A DNA stretch of 64,000 nt. It comes from Massospora cicadina. Taxonomy: Eukaryota; Entomophthoromycota; Entomophthoromycetes; Entomophthorales; Entomophthoraceae. The DNA is taken from NCBI GenBank assembly GCA_022478985.1, contig JAKSZP010002670.1, forward strand, positions 1 through 64,000, given 5' to 3'. Position numbers and translations under genes: made by a program. Below the pieces are notes generated by a model, which saw only the letters and a list, made by a program, of their open reading frames with translations, made no database searches and was not told where the DNA came from. Of this stretch, positions 1 to 9,296 are shown one piece after another (positions within the stretch are counted from its first letter, which is position 1; the number at the start of each line of letters is the position of its first letter).

Positions 1-1166
1 CTGCTCTAAAATGATGGCATCCATAGAAAAATGTATATTCAAGCAATGCTGTTATTGAGAACTATTAGATTATACAGATTGAGCAGTCTCAGGTGTATTA
101 ATTGAGGTAAAATAAATTAAACTAAATATATTAAATAAGTTGAATTATAACATATGTGTGATCTAAAGAGGAAGACTATGCTGAGATTTATTTGAAGTAA
201 AAACTTGCTATATAAGCACTTTGTTTGGGACTTGAGCTCTAATGTGACCATATACTACATTCATTTAAGTGGTACAAGTCATTTCTTGGAAGAAGTTGAC
301 ATTCATTTTAACAAAACTGTCATAAGGCGTTGATACTATGAGCTTTTGGAAGACTGTGACATGAAGTTGTATAATCCATTCAAGATGGGGAATATTTTGG
401 AATTTTGATATGGCCACATTATCCAGCTTGGCATATAATATGGTTTAATTTTTTATTTTTTTCAATTGATATTTAAGCTTATAGTTTAAGATCTGTGAAA
501 TTGTAAGTAAAAATTTTGATTGGCTATAATTACTGATTTAATGATTAATTGTAGTCTACAAAGGATCCAATTTCAATGTCAGTTTTAATTATGATTTTTT
601 TGGATTTTACTGACATCATATTATTTTGCAAGTTGTCTTGTAAAATAAAAAAATACTACTTTAAATTAACTTGTTGCACTTGCCAATTTTCAAGCTGATT
701 AGAGTGGCGTTTTAGCATCCCATTTTTTATGAACATCAGCTGGAGTTATTTAGATTATAAATTAAACTTAGTATTATTTGTCAGGTATGCTGAGATACTT
801 TTAGTAGCCATGAATAATATTTCACACTTGTCTTTTTAATACTCTTACAATATAAAGCTTTTAATCATAATAAACTCATCTTAGAATTGTGATTTGTTTA
901 TTTTTAACACAGGGTGAAGTTGTTTAAGTCTAAATATCTTTCTAAGTGTCAGTTAACCTAATTGGGTGGGAAACACTTACCATTGAGAAGTATCATAGTG
1001 GGGTGAAATTCACTCATACTAATAACTCAACTGGGCTTGTTGTTTTCTTGCCCTAGATTTTAGCTTTCATCAATTTCAGTTTCAGTTAAATAATCTTGTG
1101 CAACTGTAAAATCACAAAGTTTTCACAGCATTGCAAATCTCCCTTTGAGTTTTTCTATGGTTTCAA
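1..1166. other. AT-rich stretch, no gene recognised
   Basis: All six frames are closed at short intervals and no transposon motif could be read. It lies downstream, in the minus direction, of the protease remnant near 2.65 kb. It may therefore hold the decayed pol of that element, but I could not identify reverse transcriptase or integrase motifs. Confidence 0.4.
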
Positions 1167-1728
1167 TCATACACAGTGAATCTAAAAAGTTCTGGGACTA
1201 ACGTTTTAAAGACACAACTTTACAAATAAATAAACTTTCTTTTATCATAATTTAACATACAACCTTTCCCTCTCTATACATATTTATATTGCTAAAACAA
1301 TTACAAAAGGTATGCACATAGTTCCTATTTTGTATAACCATGTTTAAGCCAGCTGTCACATTCTTCTGAATTGTCTCTACTTTATCAAAAGGATGAACCT
1401 TCAGTGCCACCTTCAGATTATAATTATCCACCCTATTCACCAGATTTGGCTCTTTATGACTTCTTTCTGTTCTCTAATCTGAAGGTGGCACTGAAGGTTC
1501 ATCCTTTTGATAAAGTAGAGACAATTCAGAAGAATGTGACAGCTGGCTTAAACATGGTTATACAAAATAGGAACTATGTGCATACCTTTTGTAATTGTTT
1601 TAGCAATATAAATATGTATAGAGAGGGAAAGGTTGTATGTTAAATTATGATAAAAGAAAGTTTATTTATTTGTAAAGTTGTGTCTTTAAAACGTTAGTCC
1701 CAGAACTTTTTGAATGCACTGTGTATGA
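1167..1728. mobile_element. Mariner-type fold-back element (inverted duplicate of the 3' end)
   Basis: The segment 1167-1419 is repeated almost perfectly as the reverse complement at 1475-1728, around a unique spacer of about 55 bases (1420-1474). Each arm carries the same terminal sequence, reading TACACAGTG inward from the outer end, followed by a block containing AAAAAGTTCTGGGACTAACG. Each arm also carries the same transposase C-terminal coding sequence. A normal mariner has short terminal repeats of roughly 30 bases. Here the whole transposase 3' end plus terminal repeat is duplicated head to head, so this is a fold-back derivative and not a working copy. TA dinucleotides sit at both outer ends (1170-1171 and 1724-1725), as expected of mariner insertion. 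The arms differ only at a few bases, suggesting a recent or conversion-maintained palindrome. Confidence 0.85.
1371..1643 (+). pseudogene. Mariner transposase, C-terminal fragment
   Basis: The open frame of 90 residues contains PPYSPDLALYDFFLF (about residues 20-34), the hallmark block around the last catalytic Asp of mariner transposases. It then runs through the C-terminal region to a TAA stop at 1641-1643. The N-terminal DNA-binding domain and the first two catalytic residues are absent. The consensus block is usually SPDLAPCDFFLF, so the catalytic Asp in PYSPD is kept while LAPCD reads LALYD. The same coding sequence downstream of this motif recurs on the minus strand in the left arm (about 1252-1420), lacking the catalytic block. 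The fragment cannot transpose on its own. Confidence 0.8.
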
Positions 1729-2559
1729 GATCTAAATATCTTACATCCATGATGTGAACCTAGTTCTTCATATGACCATAAATTGACATTTGAAGTGGAG
1801 AGAATAGTCGATATTTTTGTAGTAGCTGATGTACATTCACAAGTTTCTTCTGATTAACTTATTGGATATCTGAAATTGAGATAAAGAACATCACAATTTA
1901 TCAGCATGTAGGCCCAAATCATGTTGTGAATGATTAAAAGTACCTTATTAATTTCTTGAATTGAGTATATTGTTTTTTACAATCTCCTGTTGTTTCTTGA
2001 CTAAGATTTCACAATTTTCAAGTTTTTTAATTAGTAACTAAAATGGTTGCTGATAAAATTGTTTGAGGATACCTGGTAATACTCTTGGTTCAAATTGGCT
2101 GACTCCGTTTATGCTAGTGTTGTGTAATAGACAGTTTGGGTATCTTCAGGATTATGTTGATTAAACACTCTTTGTTCTCCTGGTTTACTTTATACCTCCT
2201 TATACAATAAATTGTATTCTGTCTGCTGCATCTACATATCATGGGCTTTTTTGTTTTTTTCCAGAATTAAAATAGCTTAAAGGAAAATCAGAAACAGGGT
2301 ACTTAAATATATATTTAAGTTTTCCTTCTTGCTTTATTAATTATTATCCAACACAAAGGAAACTTTATAAATGAGTAAAGAATAAAATCATTTTTATATT
2401 GATAGCTCCTTCACATCTAATTATAAATAGCATCCCAGTAAATATGTCACATTGATCCTTTTCCAAGGCTATCATGGGAACTTAGAAAACTAGTTTGCCA
2501 ATTTGAATTGACTAGGAAGTTTAGGCATCTATTGCTTTGGTATTGCTTTGGACCTACAG
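1729..2559. other. AT-rich stretch, no gene recognised
   Basis: There is no open frame of interest and no motif recognised. It lies between the mariner fold-back and a minus-strand retroviral-type protease remnant, so it could be decayed pol of the family D element. Confidence 0.35.
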
Positions 2560-2760
2560 TGCTATACACCAGGGGGTACTCAAGGTAAGTGGCAAGTTTG
2601 ATATTCTTGATGAGTCAATATGAGACAATGTTAATTAGTGAGCCTGTATCCAAGCAACACATTAATTAAACCTTCTGAATCACCACTTCTACTTTGGTTA
2701 TTGTTCCTCCTAATTCTGTAGTAGGACTAAGACCTTTTTAGGATTACAAAGTTACATTGA
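2560..2760 (-). pseudogene. Retrotransposon aspartic protease remnant (family D element)
   Basis: On the minus strand, 2656-2612 reads CCLDTGSLINIVS, a clear match to the retropepsin active-site block (LDTGSxxNIVS; DTGS at 2650-2639). An in-frame stop lies about five codons upstream, and stops and shifts occur on both sides. The enzyme normally cleaves Gag-Pol in the virus-like particle. Its place downstream of a gag zinc-knuckle remnant (3.2 kb, same strand) fits the gag-protease order of an LTR retrotransposon. No reverse transcriptase could be read further downstream. Confidence 0.7.
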
Positions 2761-3119
2761 GCTTTCTCAAATTCCCAATATTTGTTTTTGATTTTCACTA
2801 TACTGTGCATGCTTTAATGGATTAAATCATTAAGTCAAGTTAATGGTCAGCATCACTGGTCGTATCAACAACTCCTAGACACCCAATAACTTTACTGAGG
2901 TAGATGTCATCTGAGACTTGGCAATGTCTTTATTTATGGCGTTCAAGTGATCTGGGATGGCAATATCATCGGGTGTACCTAAAATGTAGTAACTAGTATC
3001 CTCATTACCCCCTTCAAAGTGTCACTAGAATAGTTTTCAAAACACTTGAGGTGAGAAATTTATAAGATTTTGGTTTCAGGTACTTTAGGATGGTCAATTT
3101 TAGGGGTAGCTGACCCTAA

Positions 3120-3780
3120 GTCAATCGCCCTTTTCCCTGCTCAGAAAGAGCAGGGTTCTACTAGAAGCACTGGTCCTCAGTGTGGTTATATTTTCTATAT
3201 TTGCACTTGATCTCCACTTTCAAGGGCTTAGTTTCCACCATGGTATACATTCTGTATTTTATGGAGCTTTTCTGGTGGTTTCTGGCTTGTGTTTATCAAC
3301 CACAACGAGCAGATCTTCCTTAGTGATAAGTATAGAATTGAACCTTTGAATTGATAAAGTGATGTACATGGATAATTCAGGATGACTATGTAAACTAGAA
3401 ACAAAAGCAACTACGGGATCTTCCAATGTGTGCATATTTGAGTATATCAGAGTTTGAGCTTTAATACACTAGTACTCTGAGAAGCCATCTAGAATTCAGT
3501 TTGTCATATTGAAATTTTTATAAAGGCCCATTTCCTCATTGATAGCTTTGCTTGGAACCAAATTCCTTAATAAGCGCATCTTTCATTTCTGCTCAGATAT
3601 CCAGGTTGTCCATGTGAGGTACTATAACCTCCTGAACTATATGACTTAAACAAGACAAGCTATGATTATCCTTTTGATGATCAGTTGCATCTTCCATTGT
3701 TACTAGATAGATGTAGATTGAGGATACAATACTTCCTTATCCAATTGTAGACTTTTCCTTGAAAGTAAGTTGAAGGTAGT
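3120..3780 (-). pseudogene. Gag remnant with degraded zinc knuckle (family D)
   Basis: Minus-strand frames include VQEVIVPH..DNLDI.AEMKDALIKEFGSKQS around 3.55-3.7 kb, which resembles the gag fragment at 19.2-19.5 kb. They also include CKYRKYNHTEDQC at 3205-3167, a CCHC-type knuckle whose second Cys is replaced by Arg and whose spacing is one residue short. A related knuckle (CKYCKRTNHTVDN) occurs on the plus strand at 53.57 kb. Gag packages the element RNA. Several stops and frameshifts interrupt the frame, including two stops just after the knuckle. Assignment to family D rests on gene order with the LTR-like sequence at 4.2-5.7 kb and the protease at 2.65 kb. Confidence 0.6.
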
Positions 3781-4179
3781 GGATTATAAACCTGTAATTA
3801 CATATAATGGGATCTTATGACTCAGTTATTTTGGCTTGTGTATATCTCTGTTCAACTTTTTTGAGAGAAACGGGGAATTTAGTTTTGTAATGGTTTAAAC
3901 GCTGCTTCATCTCTTCAATGTAAGCTTTGTTGTGTCATCTAACAAATTAATAATTTTTAAAGAATAACTTTATCAATCTCCAGGTTCTTAACTCAGATGT
4001 CAATTGAATTAATTTGTGATTTTTTGTTATAGTGAGTTTGTAAGAGTTTGTTATCATCTTCTAATACTCCAATGCACCAATTTAAAGCCCTTTTGTCTCC
4101 TTACATTCAGTGCTTTGAGGAGGCTTTTGCATCTTGGTTTTTAACACTTTGGTGAGTGTTTTTCAACTTTGCTCAGATT

Positions 4180-5737
4180 TATTGAGGAGATAATAAATAA
4201 GGAAAGTAATTGGCGCTGAGTCTCAATCTACAACCAAACAGGGCAATACTTTTTTACAATAAAATATGGGAATCTGTATGTGGACAGTAGCTCCTAAACA
4301 AAGAGTATATACGATTTGTCATTTAAAGCTTTTATTTTTCTGTATAAACAATCTAGTTGAAAGAAAAGATTCCTTTAACTTTTCATCAACATCATTATTA
4401 ACTACACAGTAGAGTACCAAGCAGTGCATAGTTCTTATGGAATATAGTAGAAATTATTGGCTTGGAATTTTGAGGACAAACTGATTATGATTGTTTTTAT
4501 ACTGGTGGGGCAAGGGTGAAAACAAAATAAAAATGGATTTTATTTATGACATTTTAAAGCCTCATAAATCGATATTAAATGATTTGGGAGTAAACCACAA
4601 TATGGTAAGTATTTGACCCTTAGTAGCTATTCAGCTAAATATAAAGATGTTGCTGCATGGGCAAGTTAATCCGCCATAACTTAATTTGACTAATTGGCAT
4701 CAGTGTCAAGTCAATCTATCATAAGTTAATTCAACAGATTCATATTGGAATCCAGGCCAAGGAATCAAAACCTCATCCAAAATCCAGATTTAGTAAGAGT
4801 AAAATAAAGAAATGGTTGGTCAGACCAAACTGTAACAATTCCCTCTATCAAAATCTGAGGATTGCTCTCTTGAAAATTGGTATCCTGCATGCTTATTCAG
4901 GATGAAGTTCCGCCAGATGATCCTTGATATGGCTAGTGGCTTATGGTATGTTCACCGTTCAAAAACTCACTAGGCCTGTTAAAATAGCTCCAACTCTTCT
5001 GTTTGATTTTGGTCATAATTTTCCCAACATAATTGGGAACTTCTTATGAGGTTGGTTTCAATGAAATTGTGCTTTCGGCTTGTCAACACTTCTCCAAAGG
5101 TAAGACTCTGCTAAAACCAAGAAGATGATATAATAAGATATCTTTTTTATAGGATATTTATTTTAAAAATCAGACATTAGGCCAGGCGCCAGTATTTATA
5201 CCTCTAGACATCTCCTGGCCTCATTTGAGTACAAATTTTCAACAGATATTTTACCACCTCAGTATGGCCCTTGAACTGTATATTACTGAGACCCTTTATT
5301 AGGTTTATTGGTGGCAAAATAATCTCAAAATAGGGAGGATTTTGGTACAAAAATTGCAATAAAACCATGCAAAATTGTCTAGGTTTTCTTGATTTGGGTT
5401 TTTATCATACTGCTGACAAAATACACCTTCTGTGAAATTCTTGCATTGATTAAAGTAGATGATTTACCCCTAATTGGGATGTCAGCAGGCCTCTCTCTCA
5501 ATAGTGCTAGGTACTTTCTTTTGAGCTTTCCATGTGCAAGTGCTATTGTGTTAATTACATGGATTTACATATAAATGTCACCCTAGGGTGGGAAATTGAT
5601 TACGTTTTTTTTCATTCATCTGATGATCCATGGGTCTTTTAGACGTTAACTTCGAGTCAGTCCCAAACGATTTTGTATAATAGCTAGTTGTTTGTGTTCT
5701 TGATAATTGGGACCAATTGCTAAGATTTTATGCATAG
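4180..5737 (-). mobile_element. Family D LTR-like segment, interrupted by the LINE at 5.75 kb
   Basis: The stretch 4200-4760 aligns by eye with 20120-20388 joined to 21675-21960. The part around 5130-5290 aligns with 49330-49460 (shared CATCTCCTGGCC and CCCTTGAA blocks). At 20 kb the homologous sequence sits directly upstream, in minus-strand sense, of a primer-binding site and gag. This segment is therefore read as LTR sequence of a minus-strand element whose gag and protease lie at 3.7-2.6 kb. It is broken at 5738 by a LINE; the remainder may continue at 17516. The exact LTR ends were not found. Confidence 0.5.
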
Positions 5738-5753
5738 ATAATTGGCCATGATG
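5738..5753 (+). repeat. Left target-site duplication of the L2 LINE
   Basis: ATAATTGGCCATGATG occurs here and again, identically, at 17500-17515. The two copies bracket a LINE whose 5' end follows this copy and whose 3' tail ends exactly before the other. Confidence 0.9.
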
Positions 5754-5855
5754 ATATATAACTTTTCTCTCTCGTTGCAAACACTTTTGCAATATAATTT
5801 AATTCAAGTCTGGTAAAAGTTTGATAATCTCACCAAGGAGATTAGTTGGCGCCCA

Positions 5856-6429
5856 ATGTTGGGGAGCAGCTGGGCGAGTAAGGTCAAGGGCACAGGTGTT
5901 GGCCCCATAACATCCAAATTTTGCAAACGCCCCGGCAAGCCTGGGGGAATAGATAAACTTAAAAAACTGGTGGTAACCATTTCCCCAGAAATTTTAGCTT
6001 GGCAAGCGCGATGCAACCAGTACATCAATACGCCACACTCCCAGCCACTATCATTGGTGGAACATGGGGTGCGGGTATTCCTGGATGTTCAGCAGATGGC
6101 GCTTTGAGAGAAATTTTGTGAGGATGTAAACACTCATTTCCCAAAAGCGGTGTACATTGCACCCCATTCCATGCCACACAGTTGGCTGGATCTTGGCTTT
6201 AAGAGTAAGTAAATGGCAGATGAAGCCGCAATGATGCACATCATAGTAGACCTCCCAGACAGTCAGAGGGTTGTTGAAACTAAGCACACCCATTGGACGA
6301 AATCAAATTAATTTTTTGTAACTTTCAACTTTCTGCCCACTACAGTCAAATGCGCCATACTCAAACACCACCTGAAGGCCAGGCTTGTCATATACAGTGA
6401 AATACAATCATTCAAAATGCAGCGCTTTA
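5856..6429 (+). pseudogene. L2 ORF1, 5' half (N-terminus and RRM-like domain)
   Basis: This is the N-terminal half of an RNA-binding ORF1 protein. From 5856 a frame starts with ATG and is rich in Lys, Gly and Pro. After shifts, AVYIAPHSMPHSWLDLGF and HTHWTKSN.FFVTFNFLP appear, matching AVYVTTHTIYHGCIDMGL and HTRWNKVNTLFISFDLP in the second L2 copy at 41.2-41.4 kb. The hydrophobic strand FFVTFNFLP resembles an RNP2 element. The text stops at EIQSFKMQRF and resumes at 12885 with KMQRFMLMPNLCTGKAI. This continuity shows that the intervening DNA is an insertion. The start codon is uncertain because the two L2 copies diverge there. Confidence 0.75.
6414..6429 (+). repeat. Left target-site duplication of the nested L1 LINE
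   Basis: AAAATGCAGCGCTTTA here corresponds to AAAATGCAGCGTTTTA at 12885-12900, 15 of 16 bases identical. Both encode KMQRF of L2 ORF1. Confidence 0.88.
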
Positions 6430-6535
6430 GGATGCATCCTCAGCTTGTCTCTCTTTCTGCTAAGCATCACTTTTCGAAAATCAATTCAGCCTGAAATTTA
6501 GCTCCACTAAAGATTTACGAAAACTATTAGCAAAT
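6430..6535 (+). other. L1 LINE 5' leader
   Basis: The 106 bases between the target duplication and the ORF1 ATG would have to hold the internal promoter, as LINE transcripts start at the element's first base. No TATA-like or initiator motif is compelling. Confidence 0.5.
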
Positions 6536-6958
6536 ATGGCGGGAAACCCCGCAAAAGAACCCGCAGGCTATGCTAAACGAGCCAGCACCACCCCCAAACG
6601 AAGCAACCCTCGGTTACCCACCTCAGGGTCAACCAGAATCACCCGCTCTCAAGCAGCAGCCATGAAAGCAGGCACCACCCCCCAACCTGGAGCTACTTCA
6701 ACTAGCGCCAGTTCACCTGATCGCACTTCTGCAACCTGCACGCCTAACAGCTCTGTGTGCGCTGCCTCCCACCAACCCGCTGGGCCCCCTCCAACCAAGG
6801 AGGCCATCACCCACACTGTTTTAATGGCGCCTGCTCAGTTGAATGCAACTCAGCCCATCCAGGCATTCACCTCCCCCATTGTGTCAGCTCATTCAGCCCC
6901 ATCTACTATTGCTGACGCCGTGTTTCTGGCTCCCTCCATGAGGGGCGATACCCAGCTA

Positions 6959-7714
6959 CCTGGCCCCCAAACCCTCAGATGTAAGGTTGGATTAGCCGCA
7001 CATTCTGGTTCACTAAGCACCAAATTGGGACAATCTACTCTTCCCAATGAGGATTCAAATGGTTCGGATTTTGGAACTTCACACCAGTTCCAATCTCAAC
7101 CGTCCCATTTAAACCCCATAATCGGCACTTCTCAAGTTGGCACTTTATCTCCATATGCTGAAAACGACCAATTCACCAATCAGCCAGTGAGTTTTGCCCA
7201 CGAAATCACAGCAAATACTCGGGCTGAATTTACCCAAATAGATTGGGATGGTGATAAAATATCGCCCTCCTCCCAATTGGCTGGAGTTAATTCCAATCTG
7301 GATGGGCCTCCCCAATTTAGCGAGGCCCAAAAATCACCTGAACCCCAAACCCTCGGATGTAAGGTTGGATTAGCCGCACATTCTGGTTCACTAAGCACCA
7401 AATTGGGACAATCTACTCTTCCCAATGGGGATTCAAATGGTTCAGATTTTGGAACTTCACACCAGTTCCAATCTCACCCGTCCCATTTAAACCCCATAAT
7501 CGGCACTTCTCAAGTCGACACTTTATCTCCATATGCTGAAAACGACCAATTCACCAATCAGCCAGTGAGTTTTGCCCACGAAATCACAGCAAATACTCGG
7601 GCTGGATTTACCCAAATAGATTTGGATGGTGATGAAACATCACCCTCCTCCCAATTGGCTGGAGTTAATTCCAATCTAGATGAGCCTCCCCAATTTAGTG
7701 AGGCCCAACAATCT
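6959..7714 (+). repeat. Two 378-bp in-frame tandem repeats inside L1 ORF1
   Basis: 6959-7336 and 7337-7714 differ at only a few percent of positions. The period is 378 bases, i.e. 126 codons, so the reading frame is preserved. Each unit contains the blocks CKVGLAAHSGSLSTKLGQ and PSHLNPIIGTSQV. Confidence 0.93.
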
Positions 7715-8505
7715 GTCCCTCAATTTAATATGACGCCAGCAACTGCTGTAACATTCCAGCAACAAGGGAACTCCACAAACTTGTTCAAACCACCAGCTCA
7801 CACTCAACCTGCGATTGCAGCCCAAAGCAAACACAAACGTACCAAAGGAGCCACTGGGGCGTGGCAAAAACCTCTGGCACCAACGCTACCCAAAGCTGAT
7901 CCCCGTGAAGTGGCATTCATTGCTGATGTTAAGAAGAAATGGGCTAGAACTAGAGCGCAAAAAGCTCTACCTCACTCAACACTTCCCACGCAATTCGCCT
8001 TTATTATGGGCATAACCCTGTTGAATTCTATACAGAGGATTACTTCTCATACTTTGCAGCGATTGCAGAGACATTCTCAATTAACACCACCATCCATGAA
8101 TCATTGGAGGGCCACTACATCGATGTGGGATTCACTGAAGCTGCCCTTGCTGACCATGCTGCCACCCTCCAGGTCATTATTCCACGTGGATCTCTTGCAT
8201 CTCCCGCACACGCTCTCACCTGGAGAAAATTTCATGGGTTATTTTTTTCAACCTACCAACGACTGTTGATCCTGAGTCTCTTAAACTGGCACTCCATCGT
8301 GATTTAATGGAGTTTGGGTCTGTTCTTTCAGTGGACTTGAGCGTCCCCTCTTACTATGCTCCCACTCAAAGAGCTCGCACTGCTAGGGCGTCGTTCATCC
8401 CCTCCCCCACTGTATCCCGCAACATTGAGGTTATTCCTCGTGTGGCGGTAGTTGGGGCATGCCCTGAGATCTTTTTTGTCGACCCTGATCAGGCGCGCCC
8501 CCCGG

Positions 8506-8547
8506 TGTTCATGGTGTAACGCCCTTGGACACTTGTATAGTGGCTGC
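8506..8547 (+). other. CCHC zinc knuckle of L1 ORF1
   Basis: C-SW-C-NALG-H-LYSG-C fits CX2CX4HX4C exactly. It lies in a different frame from the preceding RRM-like block; the shift coincides with the C-run at 8498-8503. Equivalent knuckles occur in both L2 copies, supporting the assignment. Confidence 0.85.
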
Positions 8548-9292
8548 ACAGCTTGAAAACAAGCCCTCTTAGCCAACACCCAGGGGCCTAAACCAGGCCA
8601 AAAACGATCCCACGTGGCTGCAGCAGCAATTCCACAACCCACACAATGGGTTCCCGTTCAAGACCTGTCCCCTGAGGCCTTACGCCTAGCAGTTGAAACA
8701 GCTAACCCCACTATTGGTATGGGATACCTTCGCGCTCATGCCCCCCTTCCAATGGGCACCCCCTCCAATCTCCCAGAGTCAACTCCCTCTCTCACCAAGC
8801 GCAAGGCATCTCCCACAGGGTGCCCCTCGTCAGCCACCCCCACTCAGGGCTCCGCGGCACCCCATCAACCTCCACCAGCGATTTATTGCATCAACCCTCA
8901 GCTCCCAATGGAGCTATGCCCACCAGCATGGACTGGCAACCTGCGGCCTGTGGTAGAAGTGCCACCTCAAGAGTCCTACCCCAACCCCACAGTCCATTTC
9001 GCGCGGATCCTTTGCAGTGTTGGAGGAAGTGAATAAGGACTCAGACTCATCAAATGGGGACACCGCGGAGGTCACCATTGAGCACCCTCAGATCCTTCCC
9101 CTGCAACGGAGCGGGGCAGCATCCTAGGCTGGCTTACTGGGTCCTCCGCCCCCCACCCTCTCCTTCCCCTCAGAACCCTCGACGCTCCTCACGGATTGCA
9201 GCTAATAGTCAAGCTAAAGGACTCAAAACTAGCCGCCTCACAGCAGCAGGTTTAAGCGCTGGCAACCCCCCAGGACATGGAGGGGAACAGCT

Positions 9293-9296
9293 ATGA
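9293..9296 (+). promoter_or_regulatory. ATGA overlap of ORF1 stop and ORF2 start
   Basis: The last ORF1 frame ends with TGA at 9294-9296, and the ORF2 ATG occupies 9293-9295. Such one-base-offset overlaps are used for termination-reinitiation in some LINEs and viruses. The ATG directly precedes the endonuclease domain, so it is the natural ORF2 start. Confidence 0.75.

Larger units (their letters stand above)
6536..9296 (+). pseudogene. L1 LINE ORF1: RNA-binding protein (RRM-like, CCHC), few frameshifts
   Basis: The first open block runs 577 codons (6536-8269). It is Ser/Thr/Pro/Gln-rich and probably disordered, with two in-frame copies of a 126-residue unit (about residues 142-267 and 268-393). 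The frame then shifts near 8230: VIFFNLP at 8238-8258 and ARTARASFI near 8370-8395 look like RNP2 and RNP1 strands of an RRM. After a second shift in a C-run near 8500, a CX2CX4HX4C knuckle (CSWCNALGHLYSGC) lies at 8506-8547, followed by a Pro-rich tail ending at the TGA 9294-9296. RRM plus CCHC is the usual layout for LINE ORF1, which coats the element RNA. ATG 6536 is chosen because it opens the long frame right after the leader. Confidence 0.85.

Noticed and set aside
6051..6293. An 80-codon minus-strand frame
   Set aside because: It mirrors L2 ORF1, which is supported on the plus strand by alignment with the second L2 copy.
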